Shown here: positions 35,839-44,735 of the stretch, piece by piece | Position numbering within the stretch: the first letter of the stretch is position 1 | How the letters are laid out: every line of letters begins with the position of its first letter | Source: a bacterium | GTDB taxonomy: Bacteria > Pseudomonadota > Alphaproteobacteria > Rhizobiales > JAKIUO01 | Length of the DNA: 52,857 nucleotides | Direction of reading: 5' to 3' | NCBI GenBank assembly: GCA_024228495.1 | Contig: JAAETJ010000217.1 | Location: 1-52,857 of the forward strand | Made by a program: the position numbers and the translations under genes | The notes under the pieces: generated by a model | Told to the model about the DNA's origin: nothing | Databases searched by the model: none | The model's input: only the letters and a program-made list of their open reading frames with translations

Positions 35839-37761
35839 CTACCCGTCGCTATTGCCAACAGCGCCTGGATAGTCTGCGACGCCGGGATTGTTTGCAACGC
35901 CGAGTAATTTGGGATGGTTGGTTTTCTTGAGGTGCAGGACCCCTTTGTCGTCTTTGGTATTGAGGATATAATCGCGAATGACATCCCAGATCATGCGTCC
36001 TTCTGGCGTCCGGTTAACAACCGCCCAACCGGCGACCTTGTATTTCTTGTCTGGCTCAATCAACTCGCCATTGTCGAGACGGGCATCGGTGATGCGCTTG
36101 AACAGTTTCTTGGTGGGGTCGATGGTGTAATCAAGGCCACCAACGCGTACCATGTCGCCACCAGATTGCAGATAGGGATCAGGGTCGAGCAGATTGTCGG
36201 CGACCTGTTCGAGAACATTCAAAAGCTGCTTGCCGGTCATTTCGTTAGCATAGGTTTCGCCATAGGTCATGGAGCATTGGCTCATCACATCATCAAAGGT
36301 GATCATATGGCCCTTGGGAACGGTTGGCCCCCAGCGCACGCCCGCTGACATGGCAATATGAGCGCCATATTCATCGCGCAGGGCGTTACAGATGACCTGA
36401 TCCCAAGTGCCCATAAAGTTGGAGCGCCGATAAAGTGTTTCTCCAGCAACAGCCAATTTCTCGGTTTTGATTTCTTTAAATGTCTTGCCGTTACGCAGCT
36501 TTGAGTTGGCACGGTCTTTTGCGCGACTTTCAACAACTTTGTCGTCATATTTCTGTTTGTCAAGCTGGGTCAGAAAGGCGGTCATTTCTTTGTCGGCGGG
36601 CAGTTTGTTTTCAAACACGGCGTGCATTTTGTAATGCATCTCTTTGAGTTTGTCGCCGTCGAATTCGAAATCCATAACGCCGATAAATTTACCCGAGCAA
36701 CCGGCATTGGTGACAAGACAGGTACCCCCCTTAGTATCCTTGACCGGTAGAGGTTTTGGCACGCCATCATGAGTATGGCCGCCAAAAATAGCATCCATGC
36801 CGGGGATCTCGCTGGCCATTTTAATGTCCACATCCATACCTGAATGGGAGATCAGCACGACGGCTGCGGGTTTTTCTTCCGTGCGGATTTTTTTCACAAG
36901 ATCGCGCATATCGGGGATGCGCAGGCCAAATGACCAGTCGGGAAAAAACTCGGGAGGATTGGCATTGGCGGTGCGCGGGAAGGCCTGACCGATGACGGCG
37001 ATCTTGCGCCCGTTGATCTCTTTCATCACATAGGGCTGAAAGGCGTGGCCGCTATCTTCGTCGAACATGCCTTTGCCATCATATTTTTCAACGAGCTCTG
37101 GATAGCTGTCGCCCATCATACTCTCGTCCTTGACGCGCACATTCTGGCCGATGAAATCGCCCTTGAACAAAGCGACATTGCTTAAAACTTCTTGCTCTGG
37201 ATAGGTGAACTCCCAATGTCCCACCATGACATTGACGCCCAGAATATTGCAGGCCTCGACCATATCGATTCCCCTGGTCCAGAGTGAAGTACCAGATCCC
37301 TGCCAGGTGTCTCCGCCATCGAGGGTCAAGGTTTTGTCTGTGCCTCCAGCGTCCTTGCGGATGCGATCAATCAAGGTCTTGATATGAGCAAAGCCACCCA
37401 TGCGGCCATATTTTTTGACGCCCTCTTCAAAGTCCAAATAAGTGTAGGCATAGGCCTCGGGGCTGTTCGTCGTCATGCCCATGGCTTTGAGTAGTTTCTC
37501 GCCCACCAGATGCGGGGCGCGCCCAAAGGCATCGCCGATGCCAAGATTAACATTGGGCTCGCGAAAATAAACCGGATGCAGCTGACCATGCACATCCGTG
37601 ATGTGGATGATACGGGCATCGCCCTTCATGGGGGTCTTGTAATAATCAGCATCGTCTGCGGCAACGGCACTTGTGCCACTCATCCACCAAGGCAGCGTAC
37701 CTCCAAGCGCGCCACTGGCAGCCATCAGTTGCAGGAGCTGGCGTCTGTTAATCTTTGACAT
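35839..37761 (-). CDS. soxB: Thiosulfohydrolase SoxB
   Basis: 640 residues. SoxB hydrolyses the terminal sulfone from sulfur-charged SoxYZ to release sulfate and needs two Mn ions. Motifs: HITDVHGQLHP, LDGGDTWQGSGTSLW, VMVGHWEFTYPE, LISHSGMD and FGGHTHDG, then the nucleotidase-like C-terminal domain. A Tat-type N-terminus is likely (NRRQLLQLMAASGALGG). It lies on the strand opposite to soxXA and converges with it, separated by decayed genes, so it is a separate transcription unit. No strong Shine-Dalgarno is seen. Confidence 0.95.
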   Translation of the reverse strand: MSKINRRQLLQLMAASGALGGTLPWWMSGTSAVAADDADYYKTPMKGDARIIHITDVHGQLHPVYFREPNVNLGIGDAFGRAPHLVGEKLLKAMGMTTNSPEAYAYTYLDFEEGVKKYGRMGGFAHIKTLIDRIRKDAGGTDKTLTLDGGDTWQGSGTSLWTRGIDMVEACNILGVNVMVGHWEFTYPEQEVLSNVALFKGDFIGQNVRVKDESMMGDSYPELVEKYDGKGMFDEDSGHAFQPYVMKEINGRKIAVIGQAFPRTANANPPEFFPDWSFGLRIPDMRDLVKKIRTEEKPAAVVLISHSGMDVDIKMASEIPGMDAIFGGHTHDGVPKPLPVKDTKGGTCLVTNAGCSGKFIGVMDFEFDGDKLKEMHYKMHAVFENKLPADKEMTAFLTQLDKQKYDDKVVESRAKDRANSKLRNGKTFKEIKTEKLAVAGETLYRRSNFMGTWDQVICNALRDEYGAHIAMSAGVRWGPTVPKGHMITFDDVMSQCSMTYGETYANEMTGKQLLNVLEQVADNLLDPDPYLQSGGDMVRVGGLDYTIDPTKKLFKRITDARLDNGELIEPDKKYKVAGWAVVNRTPEGRMIWDVIRDYILNTKDDKGVLHLKKTNHPKLLGVANNPGVADYPGAVGNSDG

Positions 37762-37917
37762 GAGGGTTCACTTTCATTGACATACTATTAAGTCGCAATA
37801 TTTATATGTTTTTGTTTTGAAAAAATTATATTCTAGTTAGGCGGCATTGTTAAGCAAAAACACTGCATTAGAATAACGGTTTTGAAATGGTCTGAACGGT
37901 AGATTTGCGGCGACAAA

Positions 37918-37955
37918 GCATATGGAAATGATCTGGGCATATGGGAATGATCTGG
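37918..37955. repeat. 19-bp tandem duplication at the HupE/UreJ start
   Basis: GCATATGGAAATGATCTGG (37918-37936) is followed directly by GCATATGGGAATGATCTGG (37937-37955), one base different. The second copy includes the start codon of the membrane-protein gene, so the duplication moves or obscures its ribosome binding site. Confidence 0.8.
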
Positions 37956-39125
37956 ACAGTTGTAGATAAATTCAAGCAGATCAGCCGCGTATCTACGGCC
38001 ATTTTTCTGCTGACTCCTGTTTTTCTCATTGCCAGCGCTCGAGCTGATGTGGTGAAGCCAGCGCTGATCGAGATTAGTGCGGATGTAACAGGGGTGGTAC
38101 GGATCGAGGTGCGGGCCAGTATCGAGGCTTTGTTGACGGGTATTAATGGGCGCTACAAGAACACCAAGCAGTCCCCCAATGGTGCGCAATATGATGCGTT
38201 GCGGGTTCTGTCTGGCGTGCAATTAAGAGAGAAATTCAAGCCCTTTGAAAGCAGTTTTCTGGGTGAGATATTTCTCAAGGCCGATGGCGTGCGTGTGCCC
38301 CTTCAAATCAGTTCCGTGACCATTCCAGCGCCTGGCTATACCAAGGTGCCTCGACCCAGCATTATAATCCTGGAGGGGCCGCTTAGCCGGGCGACGCAAA
38401 AACTGCAATTTTACTATCCAGCCCGTTTTGGCCAGAGCGCCGTGCGGGTGCGCCAAGTCGATGAAAAAGCTGCCAAATGGTACTGGTCACAATGGCAATG
38501 GATCAGAACGGACGAGCCAAGCCAGATGTTCTCGCTGAGCGAGCTGTTTACCAAGCGCCCCGTGCTTGAGGTTATCTGGTCTTATATCAAGCTTGGCTAT
38601 GTGCATATTTTGCCCAAGGGACTGGATCATATTCTGTTCATTCTGGGACTCTTTTTATTCAGTCCGAACCTGCGCCCGCTTTTGTGGCAGGTGACCATGT
38701 TCACGCTGGCTCATACGCTAACCCTTGGATTGTCGATGGCGGGTTTGTTTTCCTTGCCCTCGCGTATTGTCGAACCGCTGATCGCGGCCTCCATTGCCTA
38801 TGTCGGGTTTGAAAATATCCGCAGTAAAAGTCTTGGCAATGCGCGGCTCGCACTGGTATTTGCCTTTGGCCTTTTGCACGGGTTGGGGTTTGCCAGTGTG
38901 CTAGCTGATTTTGGCATGGAGCGAGACGCTTTCGTAACGTCACTGATCAGTTTTAATATGGGGGTCGAGTTCGGCCAGCTGACCATCCTTGCAATCTGCT
39001 TCGCGCTGACTGGTTTCTGGTTCGGGCAAAAAAGCTGGTACCGCAATTTCGTGACGATACCAGCTTCCTTGTTGATCACCCTCATTGCACTCTACTGGAT
39101 GGTTGAGCGGCTCGAGCTAATTTAG
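37941..39125 (+). CDS. HupE/UreJ family membrane protein
   Basis: 394 residues with an N-terminal signal (STAIFLLTPVFLIASARA) and a periplasmic domain of about 180 residues, then a membrane domain. GYVHILPKGLDHILFILGLFLF, HTLTLGLSMAGLF, LLHGLGFASVLADF and FNMGVEFGQL are the HupE/UreJ_2 hallmarks with conserved His and Asp. Related small proteins carry nickel or cobalt for hydrogenase or urease; the function of these long forms is not settled. Start ATG 37941 or 37947. It is divergent from soxB. Confidence 0.85.
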   Translation: MGMIWTVVDKFKQISRVSTAIFLLTPVFLIASARADVVKPALIEISADVTGVVRIEVRASIEALLTGINGRYKNTKQSPNGAQYDALRVLSGVQLREKFKPFESSFLGEIFLKADGVRVPLQISSVTIPAPGYTKVPRPSIIILEGPLSRATQKLQFYYPARFGQSAVRVRQVDEKAAKWYWSQWQWIRTDEPSQMFSLSELFTKRPVLEVIWSYIKLGYVHILPKGLDHILFILGLFLFSPNLRPLLWQVTMFTLAHTLTLGLSMAGLFSLPSRIVEPLIAASIAYVGFENIRSKSLGNARLALVFAFGLLHGLGFASVLADFGMERDAFVTSLISFNMGVEFGQLTILAICFALTGFWFGQKSWYRNFVTIPASLLITLIALYWMVERLELI

Positions 39126-39297
39126 AGCATCGTGCTTTCACACAGAGTTGATTTTAGGATTTTACTCTATCTCCTTTTGTAATTCACTTGCCTTTTGGAG
39201 GTAGGTAGTTATGACGCAGCCCTTTTCTATCCCTGTTTCAACTACATGAGTTTAGTCCCGAGAAATCGTAAATATTGATGCTCTTAAAGGCCGAATT
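39126..39297. other. Intergenic region, no gene seen
   Basis: No open frame or repeat stands out here. It joins the caspase remnant at 39298 to give a longer gap without an intact gene between the membrane protein and tgt. Confidence 0.5.
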
Positions 39298-39516
39298 AGT
39301 TTGATCACTTTGGAAGCAATGCGTGTCGCAACAATCCGTTCAAAAACAAGATGCAGAGCGTAAAGCGCTTCACTCGTTCTGTGAGTAGAGGCCTAGAACG
39401 TGTTGAACCCGAGGGTAACATATTGGTGGCGTATGCTGCTAGAGACGACACAGTTGCGCTTGACGGAAAGGGCGAAGAGAACATGCCAGCCACGACATGC
39501 TCAAGCACTTATTCTT
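39298..39516 (+). pseudogene. Caspase-domain gene fragment with Cys motif intact
   Basis: The plus-strand frame reads NACRNNPFKNKMQSVKRFTR, then GLERVEPEGNILVAYAARDD and TVALDGKGEEN. This matches the C-terminal part of peptidase C14 proteins, including the catalytic Cys (DACRNNPF in intact proteins) and YATxDGxVAxDGxG. After a frame change it may continue as DMLKHLFF. An in-frame stop lies just upstream, and the His-bearing half is missing. The last bases overlap the tgt 3' end. It is unrelated in position to the large caspase-fold gene 9 kb upstream. Confidence 0.68.
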
Positions 39517-40645
39517 TCGGCGCGTATGCCGCTCTTACCTTGTCGCGCAAGTCATCGAGCGTGCCAGCTTTGATGGCGACACGGATTTGGCTCATCAGGT
39601 CTTGATAGAAAGCGATATTGGCCCAGCTGACCAGCATGGGGGCGAGATATTCGCGGGCCTTGAAGAGATGGTGCAGATAAGCTTTGGAATAATCGGTGTG
39701 CGCCGGGCATGAGCTGCTGGCGTCAATGGGGTCTGGGTCATCATTGAAGCTCGCGTTACGCAGATTGATTTTACCCTGCCAGGTGAAGGCCTGCCCGTGA
39801 CGCCCTGAACGTGTGGGCATGACACAATCAAACATATCGATGCCGCGTGACACGGCTTCGATGATATCAAGCGGTGTACCAACACCCATCAAATAGCGTG
39901 GCTTTTCCTGGGGCATTTTCGGTATCGTGAAATCCAGCACTTTGAGCATCATGTCCTGACCTTCGCCAACTGCCAGCCCGCCGATAGAATAGCCGGGAAA
40001 ATCAATATCTGTAAGCGCCTTGATCGATTGTTCGCGCAGATCCTCATAGACGCCGCCTTGTACAATGCCGAACAAGGCTTGATGATCTCCCGCTCGTTTG
40101 TCAAAAGCCTTCATGCTGCGATCAGCCCAGCGCATGGATAGCTCCATGCTGGTGCGGGCCTCGGTATGCGTGGCGGGGAACGGCGTACATTCATCAAATG
40201 ACATCTGGATATCAGCTCCAAGCTCACACTGGATCTCGATGGATCGTTGGGGGGTCAGCTCATGTTTGCTGCCATCAATATGCGAGCGGAAGGTGACGCC
40301 GTTTTCGCTCATTTTGCGCAGCTTGGAAAGCGACATAACCTGAAAGCCGCCACTGTCGGTGAGGATAGGCCGGGGCCAGTTCATGAATTTATGCAGGCCG
40401 CCGAGCCGCTCGATGCGATCGGAGCCGGGGCGCAACATCAAATGGTAGGTGTTGCCAAGGATGATATCAGCACCCGTGCTCCGCACCTGATCGGGGTACA
40501 AGGCTTTCACGGTCGCTGCTGTGCCCACCGGCATAAAAGCAGGGGTGCGGATCGCGCCACGTGAGGTGGTGATCTCACCCAGCCGGGCGTCGCCATCACG
40601 AGCATTGATATCAAATGAAAATGGTGTGCTCATTGGCGCATTCAT
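39509..40645 (-). CDS. tgt: Queuine tRNA-ribosyltransferase (Tgt)
   Basis: About 378 residues. Tgt exchanges guanine-34 for preQ1 in GUN-anticodon tRNAs. Active-site parts are present: [55 protein letters not shown] and [32 protein letters not shown]. The usual zinc ligands are largely gone: the CxCxxC...H pattern reads [17 protein letters not shown] and then SWANIAFY, leaving one Cys and possibly a His. Several in-frame starts exist (TTG 40669, ATG 40654, 40645, 40633). queA is not adjacent. Confidence 0.94.
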   Translation of the reverse strand: MNAPMSTPFSFDINARDGDARLGEITTSRGAIRTPAFMPVGTAATVKALYPDQVRSTGADIILGNTYHLMLRPGSDRIERLGGLHKFMNWPRPILTDSGGFQVMSLSKLRKMSENGVTFRSHIDGSKHELTPQRSIEIQCELGADIQMSFDECTPFPATHTEARTSMELSMRWADRSMKAFDKRAGDHQALFGIVQGGVYEDLREQSIKALTDIDFPGYSIGGLAVGEGQDMMLKVLDFTIPKMPQEKPRYLMGVGTPLDIIEAVSRGIDMFDCVMPTRSGRHGQAFTWQGKINLRNASFNDDPDPIDASSSCPAHTDYSKAYLHHLFKAREYLAPMLVSWANIAFYQDLMSQIRVAIKAGTLDDLRDKVRAAYAPKE

Positions 40646-40717
40646 AGAAAACATCAAACGAGCTGGCAAGCCATAAACGAAGACGCGACAGGATGAGGCA
40701 TCAACGGCGGGACCGGA

Positions 40718-41596
40718 TCACTCCTCCCCCAACAACTCGATCAAATGCGGCACATAGCGCGCGCCATGCCCGGCCTCAATCTGCGTTTGGAACCGCGAAT
40801 GAACAGCTTGCGAGATCTCACGAGGCGCTGCTAGGTCGCTGGCCATATCGGTGTAATAGCCCATGTCTTTGGCGCATTTATCGAGTGAAAACTGAAAACT
40901 CGTGTCATCACCCTCAAGGATATAGGGAGCTAAGCGATCAAGTATGATCCCGGCGCCTCCCCCCGCCGCAAGCACACCATGCAGCACCTTTGGGTCGATG
41001 CCCGCTTTGTTGGCACAAGTCGTGGCCTCGGCCAGCACAGCCGAAAAACCCAGTGACACGAAATTGTGCAACAGCTTCATGGTATGGCCAGAGCCTACAC
41101 CTCCCGCATATTTGATGTTTTCCGCGAACGATTGCAGCAAAGGCAATTGACGCTCGAACAAGGCGTTGTCCCCGCCGACAATCACGTTGAGACGCCCTTG
41201 TGCGGCTTCCTTGGGAGTGCGGGTCATAGGTGCATCAAGGAATAGCCCACCCGCCTCCTCGACCTTACTGGCAAGCATCAGCGTGGAAGCTGGCACAGCC
41301 GTCGAGCAATCGATAATCACCGTGCCCGGGCGCAGATTTTCGAGCACCCCCTGCTCCTTGAGCAAGACATCTTCGACCTGCGGCGAGCCCGTCACGCAAA
41401 GAATGATCACCTCGCTGGCAGCCGTTAGCTGCGCGATGGTTAAATGGACCTGCGCACCGCTTTTAATGAGATTATTAATCGGTTGATTACCGACATGATC
41501 CAGCACTCCAATATCCCAGCCGGCTTTCTGGATATTGGTGGCAATCCCGTGCCCCATCAAACCAACACCAATCAGGCCAATTTTTTGTTTGCTCAT
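40718..41596 (-). CDS. 3-hydroxyisobutyrate dehydrogenase-family oxidoreductase
   Basis: 292 residues, beta-hydroxyacid dehydrogenase family. The Rossmann start is IGLIGVGLMGHGIATNIQKAGW, the substrate motif FLDAPMTRTPKEAAQGRLNVIVGG, and the catalytic Lys is in GSGHTMKLLHNF. Possible substrates are 3-hydroxyisobutyrate, tartronate semialdehyde, 2-(hydroxymethyl)glutarate or similar; the sequence does not decide. GAGGAAC precedes the ATG. It is co-directional with tgt, 73 bases downstream of this gene. Confidence 0.88.
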   Translation of the reverse strand: MSKQKIGLIGVGLMGHGIATNIQKAGWDIGVLDHVGNQPINNLIKSGAQVHLTIAQLTAASEVIILCVTGSPQVEDVLLKEQGVLENLRPGTVIIDCSTAVPASTLMLASKVEEAGGLFLDAPMTRTPKEAAQGRLNVIVGGDNALFERQLPLLQSFAENIKYAGGVGSGHTMKLLHNFVSLGFSAVLAEATTCANKAGIDPKVLHGVLAAGGGAGIILDRLAPYILEGDDTSFQFSLDKCAKDMGYYTDMASDLAAPREISQAVHSRFQTQIEAGHGARYVPHLIELLGEE

Positions 41597-41880
41597 GCTC
41601 TTTGTTCCTCAATCTGTTTTCCGACTAGGCAGCGGCACTTCGATGATCATTATCAACGCATCAATAGCAATCTATTGATGCTGTGAACTTTGACCATAGA
41701 ACAGGTGCGACAGCAGATTGGCATTAATTGATTGTGAAATATTTTCACCTCTTGCCAGTATGATCTAAAACGTCCTTACTTCACGCCAGTCTCAACTTTT
41801 TCCAGTTTCCCTATAGAACAGAACATGATTCCATGAGGTTCTGAAACACCCACCCATTTTTGAGCATGGAGGGTTACCCC

Positions 41881-42115
41881 ATGGAACAGCAGATTTATCT
41901 TATTTCACTTTACCTTGCTGTCGAAGAAAAATTTGATGATATTGTTGGCGAGCGGCGTTTGCGTGCTCGCGGTTTCGCGCCAGCCTTGAGCGATATTGAA
42001 CTTGTCACCATTGAGCTGTTTGGCGAATATCAAGGTCACGGCAACGATAAAAGCATCTGGCATTATAACATGATCCGCAATTACAGAAATGGTATTCGTC
42101 ATGGACGCCTCCTGT
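41881..42115 (+). mobile_element. IS982-type transposase N-terminal fragment
   Basis: From ATG 41881 the frame reads QQIYLISLYLAVEEKFDDIV, then APALSDIELVTIELFGEYQG and NDKSIWHYNMIRNYRNG. The LSDxExxTIELxGE core is typical of the IS982 family N-terminus. The remaining frame to 42192 loses resemblance and the catalytic DDE core is absent. The fragment is dead. Confidence 0.72.
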
Positions 42116-42239
42116 TAATGGATGAGTTATTGTCAACGCATCCAGTATGGCTCATTTCGAAGCCGAATGGGGCGTCCATACCATTATCGTAATTAGTAAT
42201 TGAAGCTAACTCCACTGTTATGGCGTCTTGCAAGCCACA

Positions 42240-42262
42240 CTCGTTAGCCAAACGAGCAGTTT
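42240..42262 (+). terminator. Weak hairpin with short T-run
   Basis: CTCGTT (42240-42245) and AACGAG (42251-42256) enclose AGCCA and are followed by CAGTTTT. The stem is short; it could be a remnant element end or a weak terminator. Confidence 0.35.
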
Positions 42263-42400
42263 TGGCGTGTCTCCAACTTGCAACCTGGTCGAAAAACAGT
42301 CAATATGAGTTGTTTTTGATCAGGGCGGTCGTTATTGCCATGCTTGGCGCGTGACGAAAAGGTTTTGAATAATTTGTAATAATCAGATGGAATATTTGCC

Positions 42401-43090
42401 GTGCACCGACTTGGGTCAATCCATAGAGCTTTTCAACTAGCCGCTTTGGTTGGTTTGAGTGCGCTTGCCGGTTGTCAGGGCAGCAGCAGTAATGGCAGCT
42501 TGTTCTCTTCCAGTGGTTCAAACGGCGAGCGTCCCGTGCAATTACAAAATTCGCAAACCTCGCCCACTTCGGGAGAGGCCGGCACCGATACGAGCAGGCA
42601 ATTCCCATCAGCCCGCATGGAGCTTGACAAAAAACAACTGGCCAAGGCCGTTGAGCGTTACCGTCTCAATAAAAAGCAAAAACAAAGCCCTTTCCGCTCT
42701 GTTGGATATGATCTAAACGGGGATGGCGGTGCTGAAGCTCTGATTTTGCTTGAAGGTGAAGGGTGGTGTGCTAAAACCGGTTGCACATTGGCCGTGTTCA
42801 CCTCAGGCAAAACGGGATATCGGCCCGTTGCCACTATTCGCCGGGTCTGGGGTCCGGTGATTGTTACAAGTGAGCGCAATAATGGCTGGAGTGATCTGGT
42901 GGCCAATACCGGTCTACCTTCGCGAGATCAGCGTGTGCGCCTGCGCTTTGGCGCCAATGGTTATCCGGGTAATGCGGTGACCTTGACCCCCATGCCATCA
43001 GATATAGAGAGCGCTGGCGAAGTGGTGCTTGAGCGCGCCCCGATGATGTCGCAAGAAATGGTCTCCAACACGCAATCTCTCCCGAACTAA
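42401..43090 (+). CDS. Conserved lipoprotein, function unknown
   Basis: 229 residues beginning with GTG 42401. Lipoprotein signal: HRAFQLAALVGLSALAGC, with lipidated Cys near residue 25. A Ser/Gly-rich spacer follows, then a compact domain with an EF-hand-like DLNGDGGAEALILLEGEGWCAKTGCTL segment containing two cysteines and RFGANGYPGNAVTL near the end. Similar lipoproteins occur in Hyphomicrobiales as hypotheticals. No strong Shine-Dalgarno is seen. Confidence 0.78.
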   Translation: MHRLGSIHRAFQLAALVGLSALAGCQGSSSNGSLFSSSGSNGERPVQLQNSQTSPTSGEAGTDTSRQFPSARMELDKKQLAKAVERYRLNKKQKQSPFRSVGYDLNGDGGAEALILLEGEGWCAKTGCTLAVFTSGKTGYRPVATIRRVWGPVIVTSERNNGWSDLVANTGLPSRDQRVRLRFGANGYPGNAVTLTPMPSDIESAGEVVLERAPMMSQEMVSNTQSLPN

Positions 43091-43102
43091 GCGCCCATCA
43101 AA

Positions 43103-44281
43103 TCATTTTGATCGTTGCGATATTTCAAAACCATAAAGCCAGTCATAATCTGCCAGCAGCTTTTCTGGTTTCTTGTGCGTGAGAACGACATTGCGCGCAT
43201 GGCGCATGAATCCCTTCATATGATAAATCCTGCCCAGTTTTTTGGCGGTGTTCATGACATGGGTCGCCCGTGCACGGCGCTGGCTTTCATATTGCGCAAA
43301 AGCGGTGCGATGATCCTCGCCATATAGATCCAGCAGATGCGCCAGGATGTGCGCATCTTCCATGGCCATGACGCCCCCTTGTGCCAGAAACGGGATGGCG
43401 GGATGCGCGGCATCCCCGAGCAAGCAGACGCGGCCCTTGCTCCAGGATCGAAGCGGCGCGATATCGAACAAGGCCCACTTATGCCAGTTGGTACGGGCCT
43501 TTAAAAACGCTCGCGGCAACTCGTCCCAGCTCTCAAAATGGGGGAGCAGATCTTTTGCGCGCCCCTCGCGCGACCAGCCTTGTTGATTATAGCTGTCCTG
43601 GATCACCGCTACGACATTGATGATATCGCCGCCAAGTACCGGATAGTGAACCAAATGAGCATTGGGAGCCATCCACAATCCGGTTTCGTGCTTATTGAAA
43701 GGTTCAGGCACATCTTCGCTGGCGGCAAGGGTGCGCCATGCCGTTTTACCAATGAAATGTGGGGCTATATCGGGAAATAGATGTTTGCGCGTATGAGACC
43801 AAAGACCGTCGGCTCCAATCAGCAAGCGGCCCGAATACCTATCGCCCCCGGATGAGAGTATGATCAACTCATTTGGCGGTTCGCGAATTTCCTTGATTTG
43901 AAACGCGGTGGTGATCTCTATCTCTGGCATGCTGCGCACTTTTTCAAGCAACGCCATTTGCAACTCGGAGCGATGGAAGACCTTATAGGGGGCGCCATAG
44001 CGCTCTCGGGCAGTATTGCCTAGTGGCACCTTGTTGAGAGATACCCCGGAGATGCCATCATGAATATGGACGAAAGCAGGGGTAGCGCCGCGGCAGCTTA
44101 GAAGATCGTCCATACCCCAATCTAGCAATAAGCGCATGCCGTTGGGACCAATCTGGATGCCAGCGCCAGCTTCGCTAAAAGTGTCCGCCTGCTCTAAAAT
44201 GTGTGAGCTGATACCGTTTTGGGCCAGCGCAATTGCTGTGCAAAGGCCACCAATGCCACCGCCGGCGATTAGAATGGTCAT
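43103..44281 (-). CDS. FAD-dependent monooxygenase (salicylate hydroxylase-like)
   Basis: 392 residues, class A flavoprotein monooxygenase. FAD motif GxGxxG is in ILIAGGGIGGLCTAIALAQNG, the DG motif in LIGADGLWSHTRKHLFP, and the GD motif in VCLLGDAAHPAIPFLAQGG. Substrate unknown; aromatic acid hydroxylation is the typical reaction. AAGGATGACC precedes the ATG. The gene is convergent with the lipoprotein gene. Confidence 0.9.
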   Translation of the reverse strand: MTILIAGGGIGGLCTAIALAQNGISSHILEQADTFSEAGAGIQIGPNGMRLLLDWGMDDLLSCRGATPAFVHIHDGISGVSLNKVPLGNTARERYGAPYKVFHRSELQMALLEKVRSMPEIEITTAFQIKEIREPPNELIILSSGGDRYSGRLLIGADGLWSHTRKHLFPDIAPHFIGKTAWRTLAASEDVPEPFNKHETGLWMAPNAHLVHYPVLGGDIINVVAVIQDSYNQQGWSREGRAKDLLPHFESWDELPRAFLKARTNWHKWALFDIAPLRSWSKGRVCLLGDAAHPAIPFLAQGGVMAMEDAHILAHLLDLYGEDHRTAFAQYESQRRARATHVMNTAKKLGRIYHMKGFMRHARNVVLTHKKPEKLLADYDWLYGFEISQRSK

Positions 44282-44352
44282 ATAAGGTCATCCTTAATCT
44301 GAACCGACCCAGCGTGAGCCGATAGACAATTCCGGTTTCCCGATTAAGATTG

Positions 44353-44598
44353 TTACGCTGCTTCTGGTTTGTGGATACAATTGGCGGGATCGGTTTCATT
44401 ACTAGCCAGATCTTTGTCGTGGACATAAAGCGTCGAGCAATAAGGGCAGATAATCGTGCCCTCGGATCCCATGTCGAGATAGATATGAGGATGATCAACC
44501 GGAGGGGTTGCCCCCATACATTTGAATTTTGTGACACCTATACGGATATTTTCGCTGCCAATATCATTGATAAAATGAGGAGTAACGGGGTCAGCCAT
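44353..44598 (-). CDS. Zinc-finger protein, NDUFS6/complex I-associated type
   Basis: 81 residues. It matches the CHCC zinc-finger family of small alphaproteobacterial proteins homologous to the mitochondrial complex I subunit NDUFS6: KFKCMGATPPVDHPHIYLDM, then GTIICPYCSTLYVH. The ligands are one Cys, one His and the CPYC pair. AAGGAA lies before the ATG. It probably accompanies NADH dehydrogenase, though no nuo gene is in the window. Confidence 0.9.
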   Translation of the reverse strand: MADPVTPHFINDIGSENIRIGVTKFKCMGATPPVDHPHIYLDMGSEGTIICPYCSTLYVHDKDLASNETDPANCIHKPEAA

Positions 44599-44735
44599 TT
44601 AAATTTCCTTGTCGTGAATTGTTTACTGCTGATCAGCTTTGATGTGATTGAATATTAGCCAACCTCAACAGCAAATGCTAGAGCTTTGAACCAAGACGTG
44701 ACCCCCGCAAATTTATCACCTGTCGGAGAGCCCCC

